Shown here: positions 1-8,897 of the stretch, piece by piece
Layout: every line of letters starts with the position of its first letter
How positions within the stretch are numbered: the first letter of the stretch is position 1
NCBI RefSeq assembly: GCF_020181355.1
Contig: NZ_CP084004.1
Location: 372,001 to 436,000, forward strand
Source: Collinsella aerofaciens
Lineage (GTDB): Bacteria; Actinomycetota; Coriobacteriia; Coriobacteriales; Coriobacteriaceae
Length of the DNA stretch: 64,000 nucleotides
Direction: 5' to 3'
Program-made: the position numbers and the translations under genes
Notes under the pieces: generated by a model
The model's input: only the letters and a program-made list of their open reading frames with translations
Told to the model about the DNA's origin: nothing
Databases searched by the model: none

Positions 1-1030
1 CGCGCATGCTCAGCTCTCGCGGCACCGTCAACGCGCACTGCCACCCGCGCGCCACCGTCGGGTTTTCCGCCGTCGCATCGGGGCAACCCGACCATCCGAT
101 CATCAATCGCCGGCCTGCAGCATCCTCAAAGGACTGCGGAGCATAGAAATCAAAACCGGCATCGACCATCGGGGGCATGCCCTTCCCGACGATTTTAAAG
201 CTCGGCGCCTCCCAATCGGCCTCGATGGGGAACCACACGCACTGATGCGGATTGCGGTAACGCCAGCCATCGGCAGGCACACCCTGCGGACAGCAAACGA
301 GAATAAGCTCGCCATCAAGCTCAAACAGATCAGGGCACTCCCACATAAAGCCAAACTTCTCGCCCAGCTCAATGCGCGTCGCATAGCTCCAGACCCCTAA
401 ATCACGCGAAGTATAGACAAGCACGCAGCCACGGTCGTCTTTCGTACGAGCGCCCAGAACCATGTAGTAGATACCATCGTGCTCAAGGATCTTGGGGTCG
501 CGCACGTGCGTACCGATATCGTCGGGGTAATCGACTGGTCCAACAGCCATGCGCTTCTCGCCCAATTCGTCGGGATTCTCGGCAACCATATGAATCTGGT
601 TTTGCTCACGGCCCGTCAACACGTAGTCGTAATCATCGCGGTCAAAATGCTTGACGTTGCCGGTATAGAAGTAGTGAATCTTGCCATCACGTACAAAGGC
701 AGAACCAGAATACGCTCCGCTCGAATCCAAATCGGAATCGGGGAACAGCACGGGGCCGTGATTCTCGTACGTCACAAAATCCTTTGTCGTCAGATGGTTC
801 CAAAGCACTGGACCGCCATGCGCAGCATCGAACGGATCGTATTGATGATAGATGTGATACGTATCACCAATCTGAACCAAACCGTTGGGGTCGTTGAGCC
901 AGCCAAGCTCAGGCTCCACATGGAACAGAAGCCTATCGGGGTCGGACGCGATGCGAGCCGCCGTCTCATCCTGTCCGACACGCCACTGCTCATAGTCCGC
1001 GCGTGTCACCTTGTTTTTTTGATTTAACAT
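1..1030 (-). CDS. Glycoside hydrolase family 32, sucrose-6-phosphate hydrolase-like (partial, runs off the left edge)
   Basis: The reading frame is open from an ATG at 1030 to the window edge (343 codons seen), so the C-terminus is missing. It shows the three GH32 signatures in order: WLNDPNG at residues 44-50 with the nucleophile Asp47, RDP at 177-179 (transition-state Asp), and ECPD with the acid/base Glu231. GH32 enzymes cleave beta-fructosides; next to a sucrose-type PTS EIIBC the likely substrate is sucrose-6-phosphate in the cytoplasm, and no signal peptide is visible. A GAGAAAG ribosome site precedes the start. It is the third gene of the operon that begins at 4011. A fructan-derived oligosaccharide substrate cannot be excluded. 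Confidence 0.88.
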   Translation of the reverse strand, partial: MLNQKNKVTRADYEQWRVGQDETAARIASDPDRLLFHVEPELGWLNDPNGLVQIGDTYHIYHQYDPFDAAHGGPVLWNHLTTKDFVTYENHGPVLFPDSDLDSSGAYSGSAFVRDGKIHYFYTGNVKHFDRDDYDYVLTGREQNQIHMVAENPDELGEKRMAVGPVDYPDDIGTHVRDPKILEHDGIYYMVLGARTKDDRGCVLVYTSRDLGVWSYATRIELGEKFGFMWECPDLFELDGELILVCCPQGVPADGWRYRNPHQCVWFPIEADWEAPSFKIVGKGMPPMVDAGFDFYAPQSFEDAAGRRLMIGWSGCPDATAENPTVARGWQCALTVPRELSMR

Positions 1031-1054
1031 CGCCGTTGACTTTCTCGTCTATGG

Positions 1055-1092
1055 GGAAGGACGCTCGACTCACACGAGTCGAACGCCCTTCC
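1055..1092 (-). promoter_or_regulatory. Intercistronic stem-loop between EIIBC and GH32 genes
   Basis: Arms 1055-1071 and 1076-1092 pair over 17 bp (two G-U pairs in RNA) around a 4-nt loop. No T-run follows in the direction of transcription, so it is more likely a partial attenuator or an mRNA stabiliser within the operon than a full terminator. Confidence 0.6.
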
Positions 1093-1131
1093 TCAAATGG
1101 ACTTATCCTCAGATTACACTGAACGGCTCAA

Positions 1132-2583
1132 CTAGAAGCTAACGTCGAAGCCAGCGCCAGCGCCCTCTTCATCGGTGGTCGGCACGCCCTTTGCCTTGTT
1201 GTAGGCAAAGATCAAGACGATCGGCACGATAAAGGCGATGAGATTGCCAGCCACATACCACACGAGGGTCTCGGGCGTGACGATGAGCAGGCCAAGCACG
1301 CCGGTCAGACCCTGACCGATAGCGCGCACCTCAAAGAGCTTGACGAAGGCACCGCCGCAGCCTGCACCGATGCATGCGCAGATGAACGGAATGATCGAAT
1401 AGCGCATGTTTGCAGCAAAGATAGCGGGCTCGGAGATTCCGACCAGCGTCGGGATAAAGGACGACATGCAGATGTTGCGCTCTTTGGAGTGCTTCTTGTG
1501 AATGAGGTACATACCGATGGCGCCGCCGCCCTGGGCGATGATGGAAACCGACCAGATGGCCTGGATGTAGTTGAAGCCAGTCGTGGCAACAAGGTTTGCC
1601 TCGATACCCTGGATGAACTGATGCGTACCGGTAACGACGAGCGGCTGCAGGAACGCGGCGAAGACAAAGGCACCGAAGACGCCCATCCTGTTGTACAGGA
1701 TATCGATTACGCCGGCGAGGACGTCACCGATCAGGTTGCCGAGCGGGCCGAACACGGTGAACAGGGCAACGTTAGCAAGAATCAGGGTAACGGTCGGGAC
1801 AAAGACGAACGAAACGACCTCGGGGATGTACTTCTGGGCAATCTTCTCGACCTTGGCCATAAACCAGGCAGTCAGGATTGCGGGGAACACACCGCCCTGG
1901 AAAGCAACCATGGGAATGGATAGCGGACCGAAGTTCCAGTACTCAGCACCCGTCGGGTCCATAACGAACGTGTTGCGGTTCATAAGGCTCGGGTGAACCA
2001 TGACGATACCGACGAGGATGCCCAGGATCGGGTTACCGCCAAAACGCTTGACCGCGCTGTACATAACCAGGACAGGCAGGTAGTCGAACGTGGTGGCGAT
2101 AATGGCAAAGAAGCTTGCGAGGTTCTTGAGGAACTCGCTGTGATCGGCGAGGCTGCCCTCCATGCCAAAGAGGCCGTTGGCAACGATCAGCGACTTAAGG
2201 CCGATGATGATTGCAGCGCCGACGAAGGCGGGAATGATGGGGATAAAGATGTCCGAGAATACCTTGAGGACCGAGAAGAACTTGCCCTTCTTGTCCGCCT
2301 CGGCGCCCTTGACCTCGGAAGCACTGATCTCCTTAACGCCCGTCAGAGCCATAAACTCATCGTAAACCTTGTTGACGGTACCGGTACCGAAGATGATCAT
2401 GAGCTGGCCGCTGTTGTACAGCACGCCCTTGACGCCATCGATGTTCTCGAGCTCGGCCTTGTTGTATTTGCTCGTATCCTTGAGCACCAGACGCAGACGG
2501 GTCACGCAATGCGTGGCGCCCTCGATGTTCTCCAGTCCGCCGACGTTGTCGACGACTTGCTGGGACACTGCCTTGTAGTCCAT
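1132..2583 (-). CDS. PTS EIIBC, sucrose/beta-glucoside family
   Basis: A permease of about 483 residues. The N-terminal EIIB domain carries the phosphorylated cysteine in GATHCVTRLR (Cys26 from the start chosen here). A multi-spanning EIIC domain follows from about residue 100 to the end. There is no EIIA domain, so an EIIA made elsewhere must supply phosphate. I chose the ATG at 2583 (MDYKAVS) because GGAGAGG lies just ahead of it; an ATG at 2595 is in frame but has poor spacing. It lies between two GH32 genes and is controlled by the LacI gene upstream. Sucrose is the likely substrate from this context; the family also carries trehalose and beta-glucosides. Confidence 0.85.
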   Translation of the reverse strand: MDYKAVSQQVVDNVGGLENIEGATHCVTRLRLVLKDTSKYNKAELENIDGVKGVLYNSGQLMIIFGTGTVNKVYDEFMALTGVKEISASEVKGAEADKKGKFFSVLKVFSDIFIPIIPAFVGAAIIIGLKSLIVANGLFGMEGSLADHSEFLKNLASFFAIIATTFDYLPVLVMYSAVKRFGGNPILGILVGIVMVHPSLMNRNTFVMDPTGAEYWNFGPLSIPMVAFQGGVFPAILTAWFMAKVEKIAQKYIPEVVSFVFVPTVTLILANVALFTVFGPLGNLIGDVLAGVIDILYNRMGVFGAFVFAAFLQPLVVTGTHQFIQGIEANLVATTGFNYIQAIWSVSIIAQGGGAIGMYLIHKKHSKERNICMSSFIPTLVGISEPAIFAANMRYSIIPFICACIGAGCGGAFVKLFEVRAIGQGLTGVLGLLIVTPETLVWYVAGNLIAFIVPIVLIFAYNKAKGVPTTDEEGAGAGFDVSF

Positions 2584-2628
2584 GTTCCTCTCCATTCCTT
2601 TTCTAAATCATAAAACGGTTCGTTGCCG

Positions 2629-4011
2629 CTACAGAGACGCGATCGTTGCGTTTGCGCACTTGAGCGCACCGTCGGTGACGGTAAGCGCCACACCCTGGCC
2701 CTGCTTGTTGCAGAAGCGAGCGTTGAGCGCAACATCATCGACAAAGATGGTCGCGATGTCGTCGTCGACGACCAGACGCACATGGTGAGTGCCCTCGCCC
2801 TTAAAGAACAACGGACGCTCGAGGCCCATGTTGTTGACCTGGAACCACGGGTACTGGGGAGCCGGCGTGAACTCGAGCTTGCCCTCGCGCAGGTTGGCGC
2901 GGAACTCATAGGCAAGACCAGTCTCGGCGTCCTCGGCGAACTTGACCGAGAAGCCGGCAGCGTTACCGCCGAGCTCAATGTCGGCATCGAGCAAGTAGGT
3001 GGAGCCGGCATCCGCGGCGAGCACCTGCTCGACCTTGCCCGACTCGCAGGAAAGCTCAAAGGTCTCGACAGCCTTGCCCTCGCCAAAGGCGCCAAGCATG
3101 CTGTCGGGGAGCTTGGTGCCGAGCGTTCCGTCGGCACGCTGAACGATCTCGAGGGGCATAAAGGTGCCACCCCACAGGTAAGAGCTGGGGTCACCGCCCT
3201 CGTCACGCGTAGGAACCCAACCAAAGAGAACGCGGCGCTCACCATCAAATGCGGTACGCGCGGCATAGTACGCGCGGCCATCGAAGGAATCGTCCGCAGG
3301 AGTGATCCAAGGACCGTTGATAGAGCGAGACATGCGGTAACGGGTCTTGTTGCCATCACTGTACTCGGAGAACACCAGATACCACCAGTCGCCCATCTTA
3401 AAGAGATCAGGCATCTCGAACATGGTGTACAGGCCCGGATTCCACCAGTCGCCCTGGAACTCCCAGGTATCCAGGTCCTTGGAGGTGAACTTGACCAGAC
3501 GACCGGTCATCAGACGCTTGTCCTCGCCCACACGCGTGCCGAGGATGAGCATGTACTCTTCGTTCTCCTCATCCCAAAGCACAAAGGGATCGCGCCAGTT
3601 GCGGTCATCGTAACCCTCCTGGGGCGGAAGCAGCGTCTCGGCGATGTTCTTCTCCCACTTGACGGCGTCGTCACTCGTTGCGTGAAGAAGAACCTGCTTC
3701 ATCAAGCGTGCCTTGACCTTATCGCGATTGCAACCAGTGTAGAGCGCATGGTACTTGTCGCCCACCTTAAACACCGTGCCGGCATAAACATACTGGTCGA
3801 CTTCCTCGTCGCCGCCACGCTCAAGGCTCTCGCCAAAGTCTTTGTAATTGACGAAGTCCTTGGTTGTCGCGAGTGCCCAGCCAAACGGCTCTCCGAAAGG
3901 TCCGGGGTTTCGCGTGTCACGCTGATGATAGAGATAGAACGTGCCGTCCTCGCCGTACGGCATGATGTCGCCTACCCAAATTCCCTCAGGCTGGTAATAC
4001 ACCTTGTGCAT
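2629..4011 (-). CDS. Glycoside hydrolase family 32 protein
   Basis: 460 residues, first gene of the sucrose/fructoside operon. The beta-propeller active-site signatures are present in divergent form: VGDIMPYG with Asp15 in place of the usual WMNDPNG, WRDP at 139-142, and FEMPD with the acid/base Glu199. A C-terminal beta-sandwich part follows (about 330-460). The protein lacks a signal peptide and is probably cytosolic. It differs clearly from the other GH32 gene at 1-1030, so the operon has two hydrolases of different subfamilies, possibly one for sucrose-6-phosphate and one for other beta-fructosides. The start at 4011 follows AAAGGAAG. Exact substrate is unknown. Confidence 0.8.
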   Translation of the reverse strand: MHKVYYQPEGIWVGDIMPYGEDGTFYLYHQRDTRNPGPFGEPFGWALATTKDFVNYKDFGESLERGGDEEVDQYVYAGTVFKVGDKYHALYTGCNRDKVKARLMKQVLLHATSDDAVKWEKNIAETLLPPQEGYDDRNWRDPFVLWDEENEEYMLILGTRVGEDKRLMTGRLVKFTSKDLDTWEFQGDWWNPGLYTMFEMPDLFKMGDWWYLVFSEYSDGNKTRYRMSRSINGPWITPADDSFDGRAYYAARTAFDGERRVLFGWVPTRDEGGDPSSYLWGGTFMPLEIVQRADGTLGTKLPDSMLGAFGEGKAVETFELSCESGKVEQVLAADAGSTYLLDADIELGGNAAGFSVKFAEDAETGLAYEFRANLREGKLEFTPAPQYPWFQVNNMGLERPLFFKGEGTHHVRLVVDDDIATIFVDDVALNARFCNKQGQGVALTVTDGALKCANATIASL

Positions 4012-4054
4012 CCGAGACTTCCTTTCTCACGAGATACTAACTCGGTACAACTGC

Positions 4055-4083
4055 AAGATATGTCAATCGTTTTCATATGTCAA
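4055..4083 (-). promoter_or_regulatory. Promoter of the sucrose/fructoside operon
   Basis: On the minus strand TTGACA (4078-4083) and TATCTT (4055-4060) are separated by exactly 17 bp, upstream of the start at 4011. The box overlaps the tandem operators described at 4058-4091. Confidence 0.7.
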
Positions 4084-4143
4084 ACGTTTTCACACCAATA
4101 CGTCTTTTCGCAGTTCCAGTCGTCGGCAAACGGTTGACATATG
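4058..4143. promoter_or_regulatory. LacI-type operators, two tandem copies and one inverted copy
   Basis: ATATGTCAATCGTTTTC (4058-4074) is followed without a gap by ATATGTCAAACGTTTTC (4075-4091), a 17-bp direct repeat with one mismatch. A third, inverted copy, AAACGGTTGACATATG, lies at 4128-4143. The core resembles LacI-family half sites and covers the -35 and -10 boxes of the operon, so binding by the product of the neighbouring LacI gene would block transcription. Confidence 0.7.
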
Positions 4144-4195
4144 CCGGCGAACGGTCATCAGAGGTGTTTGAGGAATTCTTTTGGCACGGGATGAA

Positions 4196-5206
4196 CTACG
4201 CGGTTTTACCCTCAATGAGTTCAACGGGGAGCTTGATATTCGATTCGGGCTTTTCGCCGTTAATAAGAGCAATGATGGATTGCGCCGCGAGCTCTCCGAT
4301 GCGATCGATATCTTGGCGTACGGTTGTTAAGTCAGGCATAAACGTCATAGTGCGGCGGGCACCATCCGCGCCCACGACCTTAATATCGCCCGGAGCGCTC
4401 AAGCCGCGCTGCTTCATCACGTTAAGACAGATAGCCGCCATCGTGTCGTCTCCCGCAAAGATGCCGTCAATATCGGGGTTCTCATCGAGGATCTTCGCAA
4501 CGACCGCGCTCTTTTCGTCGTCGGGCTTAACGAACTCAACCTCACGGACAAGCGCGGGCAAACCGGCCTGCTCAACAACATCGAGGTAGGCATCGGTACG
4601 CTTATTGGCAGGCATGCGCATGCGGCTATTGCTGCGCAGGCACAGGATGCGTGAACATCCGTCATCGATCAGGCGACGCGTGGCAAGTTCGCCGATGCTA
4701 TAGCTGTCGCTCGCAATCTGAACAGAGGCTTCGCCAAGGTCGCAGTCGATACCAACCAGACTCAAGCCCATCTCGGCATACGCCTCGGCACCGATATTAA
4801 GCGAGTTGACGATGACGCCATCAACCATATTGCGTCGAAGCATGTCGATATAAGAGCGCTCAAGCTCGGGTCGATTGGCGCTATTGCACAGCAGCATCTT
4901 AAAACCGTTTTCGGCCAGGGTATGCTCAATGACTTGAACCACTTGGGCATGAAACGGACTGCTGACATAGGGGACGATCATACCGATAAGATTCAGGCGA
5001 CCGTTGAGCATGGCACGGGCGATATCGTTGGGCGTATAGTTGATGCGCTTCATCGCGGCATGGACCTTATCGCGGGTCTCTTGGCTAATATAGCCGCGAT
5101 TATTAAGCACGCGAGATACCGTAGTAGGCGAAACCCCCGCCACCGCCGCAACTTCCTTGATGCCAGGCTTAGCCGTATCCTTAGAACGAGCACTCTCGCG
5201 AGCCAT
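4196..5206 (-). CDS. LacI-family repressor of the sucrose/fructoside operon
   Basis: 336 residues with an N-terminal helix-turn-helix (IKEVAAVAGVSPTTVSRVL, about residues 16-34), the LacI hinge helix, and a periplasmic-binding-protein-like effector domain. The start at 5206 (MARESARS) has GGGGGAGG 5 nt upstream; an in-frame ATG at 5227 lies inside an operator-like sequence and has no ribosome site. It is transcribed in the same direction as the GH32-PTS-GH32 operon, 185 bp upstream of it. It probably represses the operon and itself. The inducer is not known; a phosphorylated sucrose or fructose derivative is likely. Confidence 0.85.
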   Translation of the reverse strand: MARESARSKDTAKPGIKEVAAVAGVSPTTVSRVLNNRGYISQETRDKVHAAMKRINYTPNDIARAMLNGRLNLIGMIVPYVSSPFHAQVVQVIEHTLAENGFKMLLCNSANRPELERSYIDMLRRNMVDGVIVNSLNIGAEAYAEMGLSLVGIDCDLGEASVQIASDSYSIGELATRRLIDDGCSRILCLRSNSRMRMPANKRTDAYLDVVEQAGLPALVREVEFVKPDDEKSAVVAKILDENPDIDGIFAGDDTMAAICLNVMKQRGLSAPGDIKVVGADGARRTMTFMPDLTTVRQDIDRIGELAAQSIIALINGEKPESNIKLPVELIEGKTA

Positions 5207-5225
5207 AGCACCCTCCCCCATCAAC

Positions 5226-5242
5226 ATGTCATACGTTTACAT
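5226..5242. promoter_or_regulatory. Operator upstream of the LacI gene
   Basis: ATGTCATACGTTTACAT is a near-palindrome that matches the half sites of the tandem operators at 4058-4091. Its position just ahead of the LacI start suggests autoregulation. Confidence 0.55.
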
Positions 5243-5356
5243 ACGAACAAAGCATACCCCAACAAGAGCGGGAAGACGGTAACAGTACAAGTAAGTAAAC
5301 GACTCATCCAAATAATTAGGAGAGTTCCGCCTAAAGGGCGACTACACAGGACCCCC

Positions 5357-5484
5357 GCCGGGCCGCTTTGGGTTACTTTCCAAAACATTTCCGCAGGACG
5401 CAAAGGGCTCCGCCGCGCGAAGCGCGCAGCGGAGCCCTTTGCATGTCCGAGGACGTTTTGGAAAGTAACCCAAAGCGGCCCGGC
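5357..5484 (-). repeat. Long 3'-end hairpin, family A, copy 1
   Basis: Outer arms 5357-5386 and 5455-5484 are perfect 30-bp inverted repeats. Inside them is a second stem, 5400-5413 with 5429-5442, continued by a CGCGC/GCGCG stem with a GAA loop. It begins 24 nt after the stop codon of the glycyl-radical gene (5508) and so sits at the 3' end of the pfl operon. There is no T-run, so classic intrinsic termination is not obvious. A homologous structure with different arms follows the aldolase gene (20133-20257). Confidence 0.85.
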
Positions 5485-5507
5485 GATCCTGCGGGAGTTG
5501 AGTCCCT

Positions 5508-5759
5508 TTAGAACTTGTCGTGGAAGGTACGCGCAATGACCTCGTCCTGCTGCTCCTTGGTGAGCGTGTGGAAGTTCACGGCGTAGCCGGAAACGCGGAT
5601 GGTCAGCTGCGGGTACTTCTCGGGGTGAGCCTGAGCGTCGAGCAGCGTCTCACGGTTGAAGACGTTGATGTTCAGGTGGTGGCCACCCTTCTCGGCGTAA
5701 GCGTCGAGCATGTGGACCAGGTTATCGGCCTGAGTCTCGGAAACTTCAGAAACCTTCAT
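5508..5759 (-). CDS. Separate glycyl-radical domain of pyruvate formate-lyase (GrcA-like)
   Basis: 83 residues that match the C-terminal end of pyruvate formate-lyase. The radical motif RVSGYAVNF is intact with the glycine at residue 58, preceded by the conserved stretch around [11 protein letters not shown] and PEKYPQLTI. The start at 5759 is supported by GGAG 7 nt upstream; a longer frame extends to 5804 but lacks a ribosome site. It lies 85 bp downstream of a pfl gene whose product stops just before this domain, so the two chains together make about 766 residues, the usual size of the whole enzyme. It must supply the catalytic radical after activation by a PFL-activating enzyme, which is not in the window. 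It resembles the E. coli spare part YfiD/GrcA, but here it seems to be obligatory rather than a repair subunit. Confidence 0.88.
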   Translation of the reverse strand: MKVSEVSETQADNLVHMLDAYAEKGGHHLNINVFNRETLLDAQAHPEKYPQLTIRVSGYAVNFHTLTKEQQDEVIARTFHDKF

Positions 5760-5782
5760 AATGTGTCTCCTTCGATTAATAG

Positions 5783-5842
5783 GCGCCGGCCGAAACCGGC
5801 GCACTAATCAGTAATCGTTATTGTTAGTATAGCACTAACAAT
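5783..5842 (-). promoter_or_regulatory. Two intercistronic hairpins between the two PFL genes
   Basis: GCGCCGG (5783-5789) pairs with CCGGCGC (5796-5802), and ATTGTTAGT (5820-5828) pairs with ACTAACAAT (5834-5842). They fill the gap between the stop codon of the PFL body and the ribosome site of the glycyl-radical gene. They could set different transcript levels for the two parts by partial termination or RNA processing. Confidence 0.6.
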
Positions 5843-5844
5843 AG

Positions 5845-7896
5845 TTACTCGCCCAGCTGATCAAGGTCGATATCGCCAAAGAACACCTGGTCCTCCTTGC
5901 CGAGCGCACTCGGGATGATGGAGAAGGTGTTGGAGATGCCGTCCTGAGCATCGCGGAACGGGAGCTTGGAAACCGAAGACAGCGAAGCGATGGCGCCGTG
6001 GCTATCGCGCTTGTGCATGGGGTTAGCACCCGGGGCGAACGGCTGGCCAGCCTTGCGGCCGTCGGGCGTGGAGCCGGTCTTCTTACCGTACACGACGTTG
6101 GAGGTAATGGTCAGAACCGAGGTCGTGGGCACGGAGTTGCGGTAGGTGTCGTTCATGCGGATGTACTCCATGAACTGGTGCACAACGTCGTGAGCGATCT
6201 GGTCGACGCGGTCGTCGTCGTTACCGTACTTGGGGAACTCGCCCTCGGTCTCGAAGTCGACGATGATGCCGTTCTCGTCACGGACAGGGTGGACCTTGGC
6301 GTACTTGATGGCGGACAGGGAGTCAGCCACGACGGAAAGGCCAGCGATGCCCGTAGCGAACCAGCGGTGCACGTGCTTGTCGTGCAGAGCCATCTGAATG
6401 CGCTCGTAGCAATACTTATCGTGCATGTAGTGAATGATGTTCAGAGAGTTGACGTACACGCCAGCGAGCCACTTCATCATGTCGTTGTACTTGGCCACAA
6501 CGTCGTCGTAATCGAGCGTATCGCCCTCGACGGCGCGATACTTGGGGCCGACCTGCTTCTTGGAGACCTCGTCAACACCGCCGTTGAGTGCGTAGAGCAG
6601 GCACTTGGCAAGGTTGGCGCGGGCGCCGAAGAACTGCATCTCCTTGCCGATGCGCATGGAGGACACGCAGCAGGCAATGCCGTAGTCGTCACCGTGATAG
6701 ACGCGCATGAGGTCGTCGTTCTCGTACTGGATCGAGGAGCTGGCGACGGAAGTCTTGGCGCAGAACTTCTTGAAGTTCTCGGGCAGACGGGTCGACCACA
6801 GAACGGTCATGTTGGGCTCGGGGCTGGTACCCATGTTCTCGAGCGTGTGCAGGTAGCGGTAGCTCATCTTAGTAACGAGCGTACGGCCGTCAACACCCAT
6901 GCCGCCGATGGACTCGGTGACCCACTGCGGATCGCCGGTGAACAGGGCCTGGTACTCGGGGGTACGGGCAAACTTGACCATGCGGAGCTTCATGATGAAG
7001 TGATCCACGAACTCCTGGATCTGCTCCTCAGTGAAGGTACCGTTGGCAAGGTCGCGCTCAGCGTAGATGTCGATGAACGTGGAGGTACGGCCGATGGACA
7101 TAGCGGCGCCGTTCTGCTCCTTAACGGCAGCGAGGTAGGCGAAGTACATCCACTGGATGGCCTCCTGCGTGTTGGTAGCAGGGTTGGAAATATCGAAACC
7201 ATAGGTCTCGGCCATCATCTTAAGCTCGCCGAGGGCGCGGATCTGCTCCTGCAGCTCCTCACGATCGCGGATGTTGTCGGCGGTCATGACCGTCGGGGTG
7301 GAAGCCTTCTGGGCCTCCTTGTCCTTGATCAGGTAGTCGACACCGTACAGGGCGACACGACGGTAGTCGCCGATGATGCGGCCGCGGCCATAGCCATCGG
7401 GCAGACCGGTGATGATGTGGGCCGAGCGGCAAGCACGCATCTCGGGGGTGTAAACATCGAAGACGCCGGCGTTATGGGTCTTGCGCTCGAAGGTGTAGCG
7501 CTCGACAACGTTCTCGTCGACCTTGTAGCCGTGCTGGCTGGCAGCCTGGCAAGCGATGCGGATACCACCGTTGACGTGCAGCGCGCGCTTGAGCGGCTTG
7601 TCGGTCTGGAGGCCGACGATGGTCTCCTTCTCGCGGTGGGCGTTATCGATGTAGCCAGCGGGGTGGCTCACGATACCCGTGACAGTCTTGGTGTCCATAT
7701 CGAGGACGCCGCCCTGCTCGCGCTCCTTGAGCAGCAGGTCGAGAACCTCGCCCCACAGCTCCTTGGTACGCTCGGTCGGACCGACGAGGAACGACTCGTC
7801 GCCCTCATAGGGGGTGTAGTTCTTCTGGATGAAGTCTCGGACGTCAACCTCTCCCGTCCAGATGCCTTCCTTGAAGCCTTCCCATGCCTCCTGCAT
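5845..7896 (-). CDS. pflB: Pyruvate formate-lyase, body lacking the glycyl-radical domain
   Basis: 683 residues that follow the E. coli enzyme from AWEGF and [18 protein letters not shown] at the N-terminus to SALGKEDQV at the end. The catalytic cysteine pair is Cys409-Cys410 in GIACCVSS. The chain stops where the ordinary enzyme (about 760 residues) continues into the glycyl-radical segment, which is encoded by the next gene (5508-5759). The enzyme converts pyruvate and CoA to acetyl-CoA and formate in anaerobic fermentation. The gap between the genes holds hairpins and a fresh ribosome site, so this is a real split and not a simple frameshift. The start ATG at 7896 has AGGAG at a rather long distance of 12 nt. 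No activase gene is nearby. Confidence 0.93.
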   Translation of the reverse strand: MQEAWEGFKEGIWTGEVDVRDFIQKNYTPYEGDESFLVGPTERTKELWGEVLDLLLKEREQGGVLDMDTKTVTGIVSHPAGYIDNAHREKETIVGLQTDKPLKRALHVNGGIRIACQAASQHGYKVDENVVERYTFERKTHNAGVFDVYTPEMRACRSAHIITGLPDGYGRGRIIGDYRRVALYGVDYLIKDKEAQKASTPTVMTADNIRDREELQEQIRALGELKMMAETYGFDISNPATNTQEAIQWMYFAYLAAVKEQNGAAMSIGRTSTFIDIYAERDLANGTFTEEQIQEFVDHFIMKLRMVKFARTPEYQALFTGDPQWVTESIGGMGVDGRTLVTKMSYRYLHTLENMGTSPEPNMTVLWSTRLPENFKKFCAKTSVASSSIQYENDDLMRVYHGDDYGIACCVSSMRIGKEMQFFGARANLAKCLLYALNGGVDEVSKKQVGPKYRAVEGDTLDYDDVVAKYNDMMKWLAGVYVNSLNIIHYMHDKYCYERIQMALHDKHVHRWFATGIAGLSVVADSLSAIKYAKVHPVRDENGIIVDFETEGEFPKYGNDDDRVDQIAHDVVHQFMEYIRMNDTYRNSVPTTSVLTITSNVVYGKKTGSTPDGRKAGQPFAPGANPMHKRDSHGAIASLSSVSKLPFRDAQDGISNTFSIIPSALGKEDQVFFGDIDLDQLGE

Positions 7897-8407
7897 TGTG
7901 TAACCACGCTCCTAGTTACGTGTAATGCGGCGCTCTCTCACACCGCTGCTTATTGAATTCTTGAATTTTCGGCTTGCACTACCGGCTTCTTCCGTTCTTC
8001 GCCACATGTTGGTGCAGGGAAAAACGTTTGTCCACCTTGGAACTGCAACCCTAAACCCAAGATTTCACCCGTCTGTGAAGGATAACATAGCGACCCTCTC
8101 CATCTGGGCTGTTATATGTTTCTTTTTTTATATCATAAAGGCGCTTTTTACAAACCTGCAGGAAATGCGAGCGTGAACAACTACCGTTCACCGATTTGTT
8201 TGGTATTTTTCCTTGCCTTTGTACGACGTTCACTCTAGCTGTTATGCCAGCTTTAGCAGGATAAAGTGTCTCTGAGTGGGCTTTAGGACGTGCTTAGAGA
8301 TCTACCCCCTAACTTTACTGATACCGACGGTGTACGGAGGTCGCCTAAAGGTAGTTTTCTAGACATGTCCCAAAATCTACCGTATAGGGTGTGCGTGCAG
8401 GGGTATC
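7897..8407. other. Non-coding divergent region between pfl and the MarR-ABC operon
   Basis: No gene is supported here. It must hold the pfl promoter (minus strand) and the MarR promoter (plus strand). GTGAAC (8173-8178) and GTTCAC (8186-8191) form a 6-bp inverted repeat spaced by 7 bp and contain the motif ACCGTTCAC (8183-8191) that recurs in other sugar promoters of the window. An AT-rich stretch lies at 8110-8150. Confidence 0.6.
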
Positions 8408-8455
8408 ATCTTCCACCGAAAATAGTTTCTAGTGTTAGGGGTTTTCGGTGGAAGA
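8408..8455. promoter_or_regulatory. Inverted repeat over the start of the MarR gene
   Basis: TTCCACCGAAAA at 8411-8422 is the reverse complement of TTTTCGGTGGAA at 8442-8453, and the arms extend further with a 3-nt bulge. The GTG start codon at 8448 lies in the right arm. It is a likely operator for autoregulation by the MarR protein, and in RNA it could also affect initiation. Confidence 0.65.
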
Positions 8456-8897
8456 TACCGATTTCCGTGAACTTGGGCGTCAGCTCCTTACCGAGTTTGG
8501 CAGCATGCATCAGCGCATTTCGCGCTTTGCGGACAAAGCCCTCGGTGGCGAGATGGCCGTCATGCGCGCCCTCATACTCGCTGGCGGTTCGCTCACGCCG
8601 AGCGAACTCGCTGATCGCGCCTTGGCCTCGAGCGCCCGCATCGCCAATATTCTGCGCGCCCTCGAGGCCAAGGGCTGGGTTGAGCGCGAGCACTCAAAAA
8701 CCGACCGTCGTCGCGTACACGTCACAGTGACCGACAAGGGATTCCAGGACCTCGAAATTAAACGTCGGGAATTCGAGGGCCGCACCACGGCTTTCCTCGA
8801 GCAACTCGGCGAAACAGATACCCAAGAGATGGTGCGCCTTCTTAGACGTGCCAACGAAATTATCGACCGCAATCAAGAAAGGAGAGATGCCGAGTGA
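8448..8897 (+). CDS. MarR-family transcriptional regulator
   Basis: 149 residues with the winged helix-turn-helix of the MarR family: GGSLTPSELADRALASSARIANILRALEAKGWVERE about residues 45-80, then the wing KTDRRRVHVTVTDKG. The start is GTG at 8448, 7 nt after AGGGG. The stop codon overlaps the GTG start of the following ABC gene (GTGA at 8894-8897), so the three genes form one operon. The protein probably represses its own operon through the palindrome at 8408-8455 and responds to a compound that the exporter removes. Confidence 0.9.
   Translation: MEDTDFRELGRQLLTEFGSMHQRISRFADKALGGEMAVMRALILAGGSLTPSELADRALASSARIANILRALEAKGWVEREHSKTDRRRVHVTVTDKGFQDLEIKRREFEGRTTAFLEQLGETDTQEMVRLLRRANEIIDRNQERRDAE

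Noticed and set aside
5400-5442. Simple intrinsic terminator after the PFL operon
   Set aside because: The stem is strong but no T-run follows, and it is the core of a much longer structure, so I list it as a structured repeat instead.
5758-5850. Frameshift inside a single pfl gene
   Set aside because: The two frames are separated by 85 bp with two hairpins and a good ribosome site, and both protein ends fit a clean split.
5998-7956. 652-codon open frame on the plus strand
   Set aside because: It is the antisense of pflB, with a low-complexity Val/His/Gly/Asp composition.
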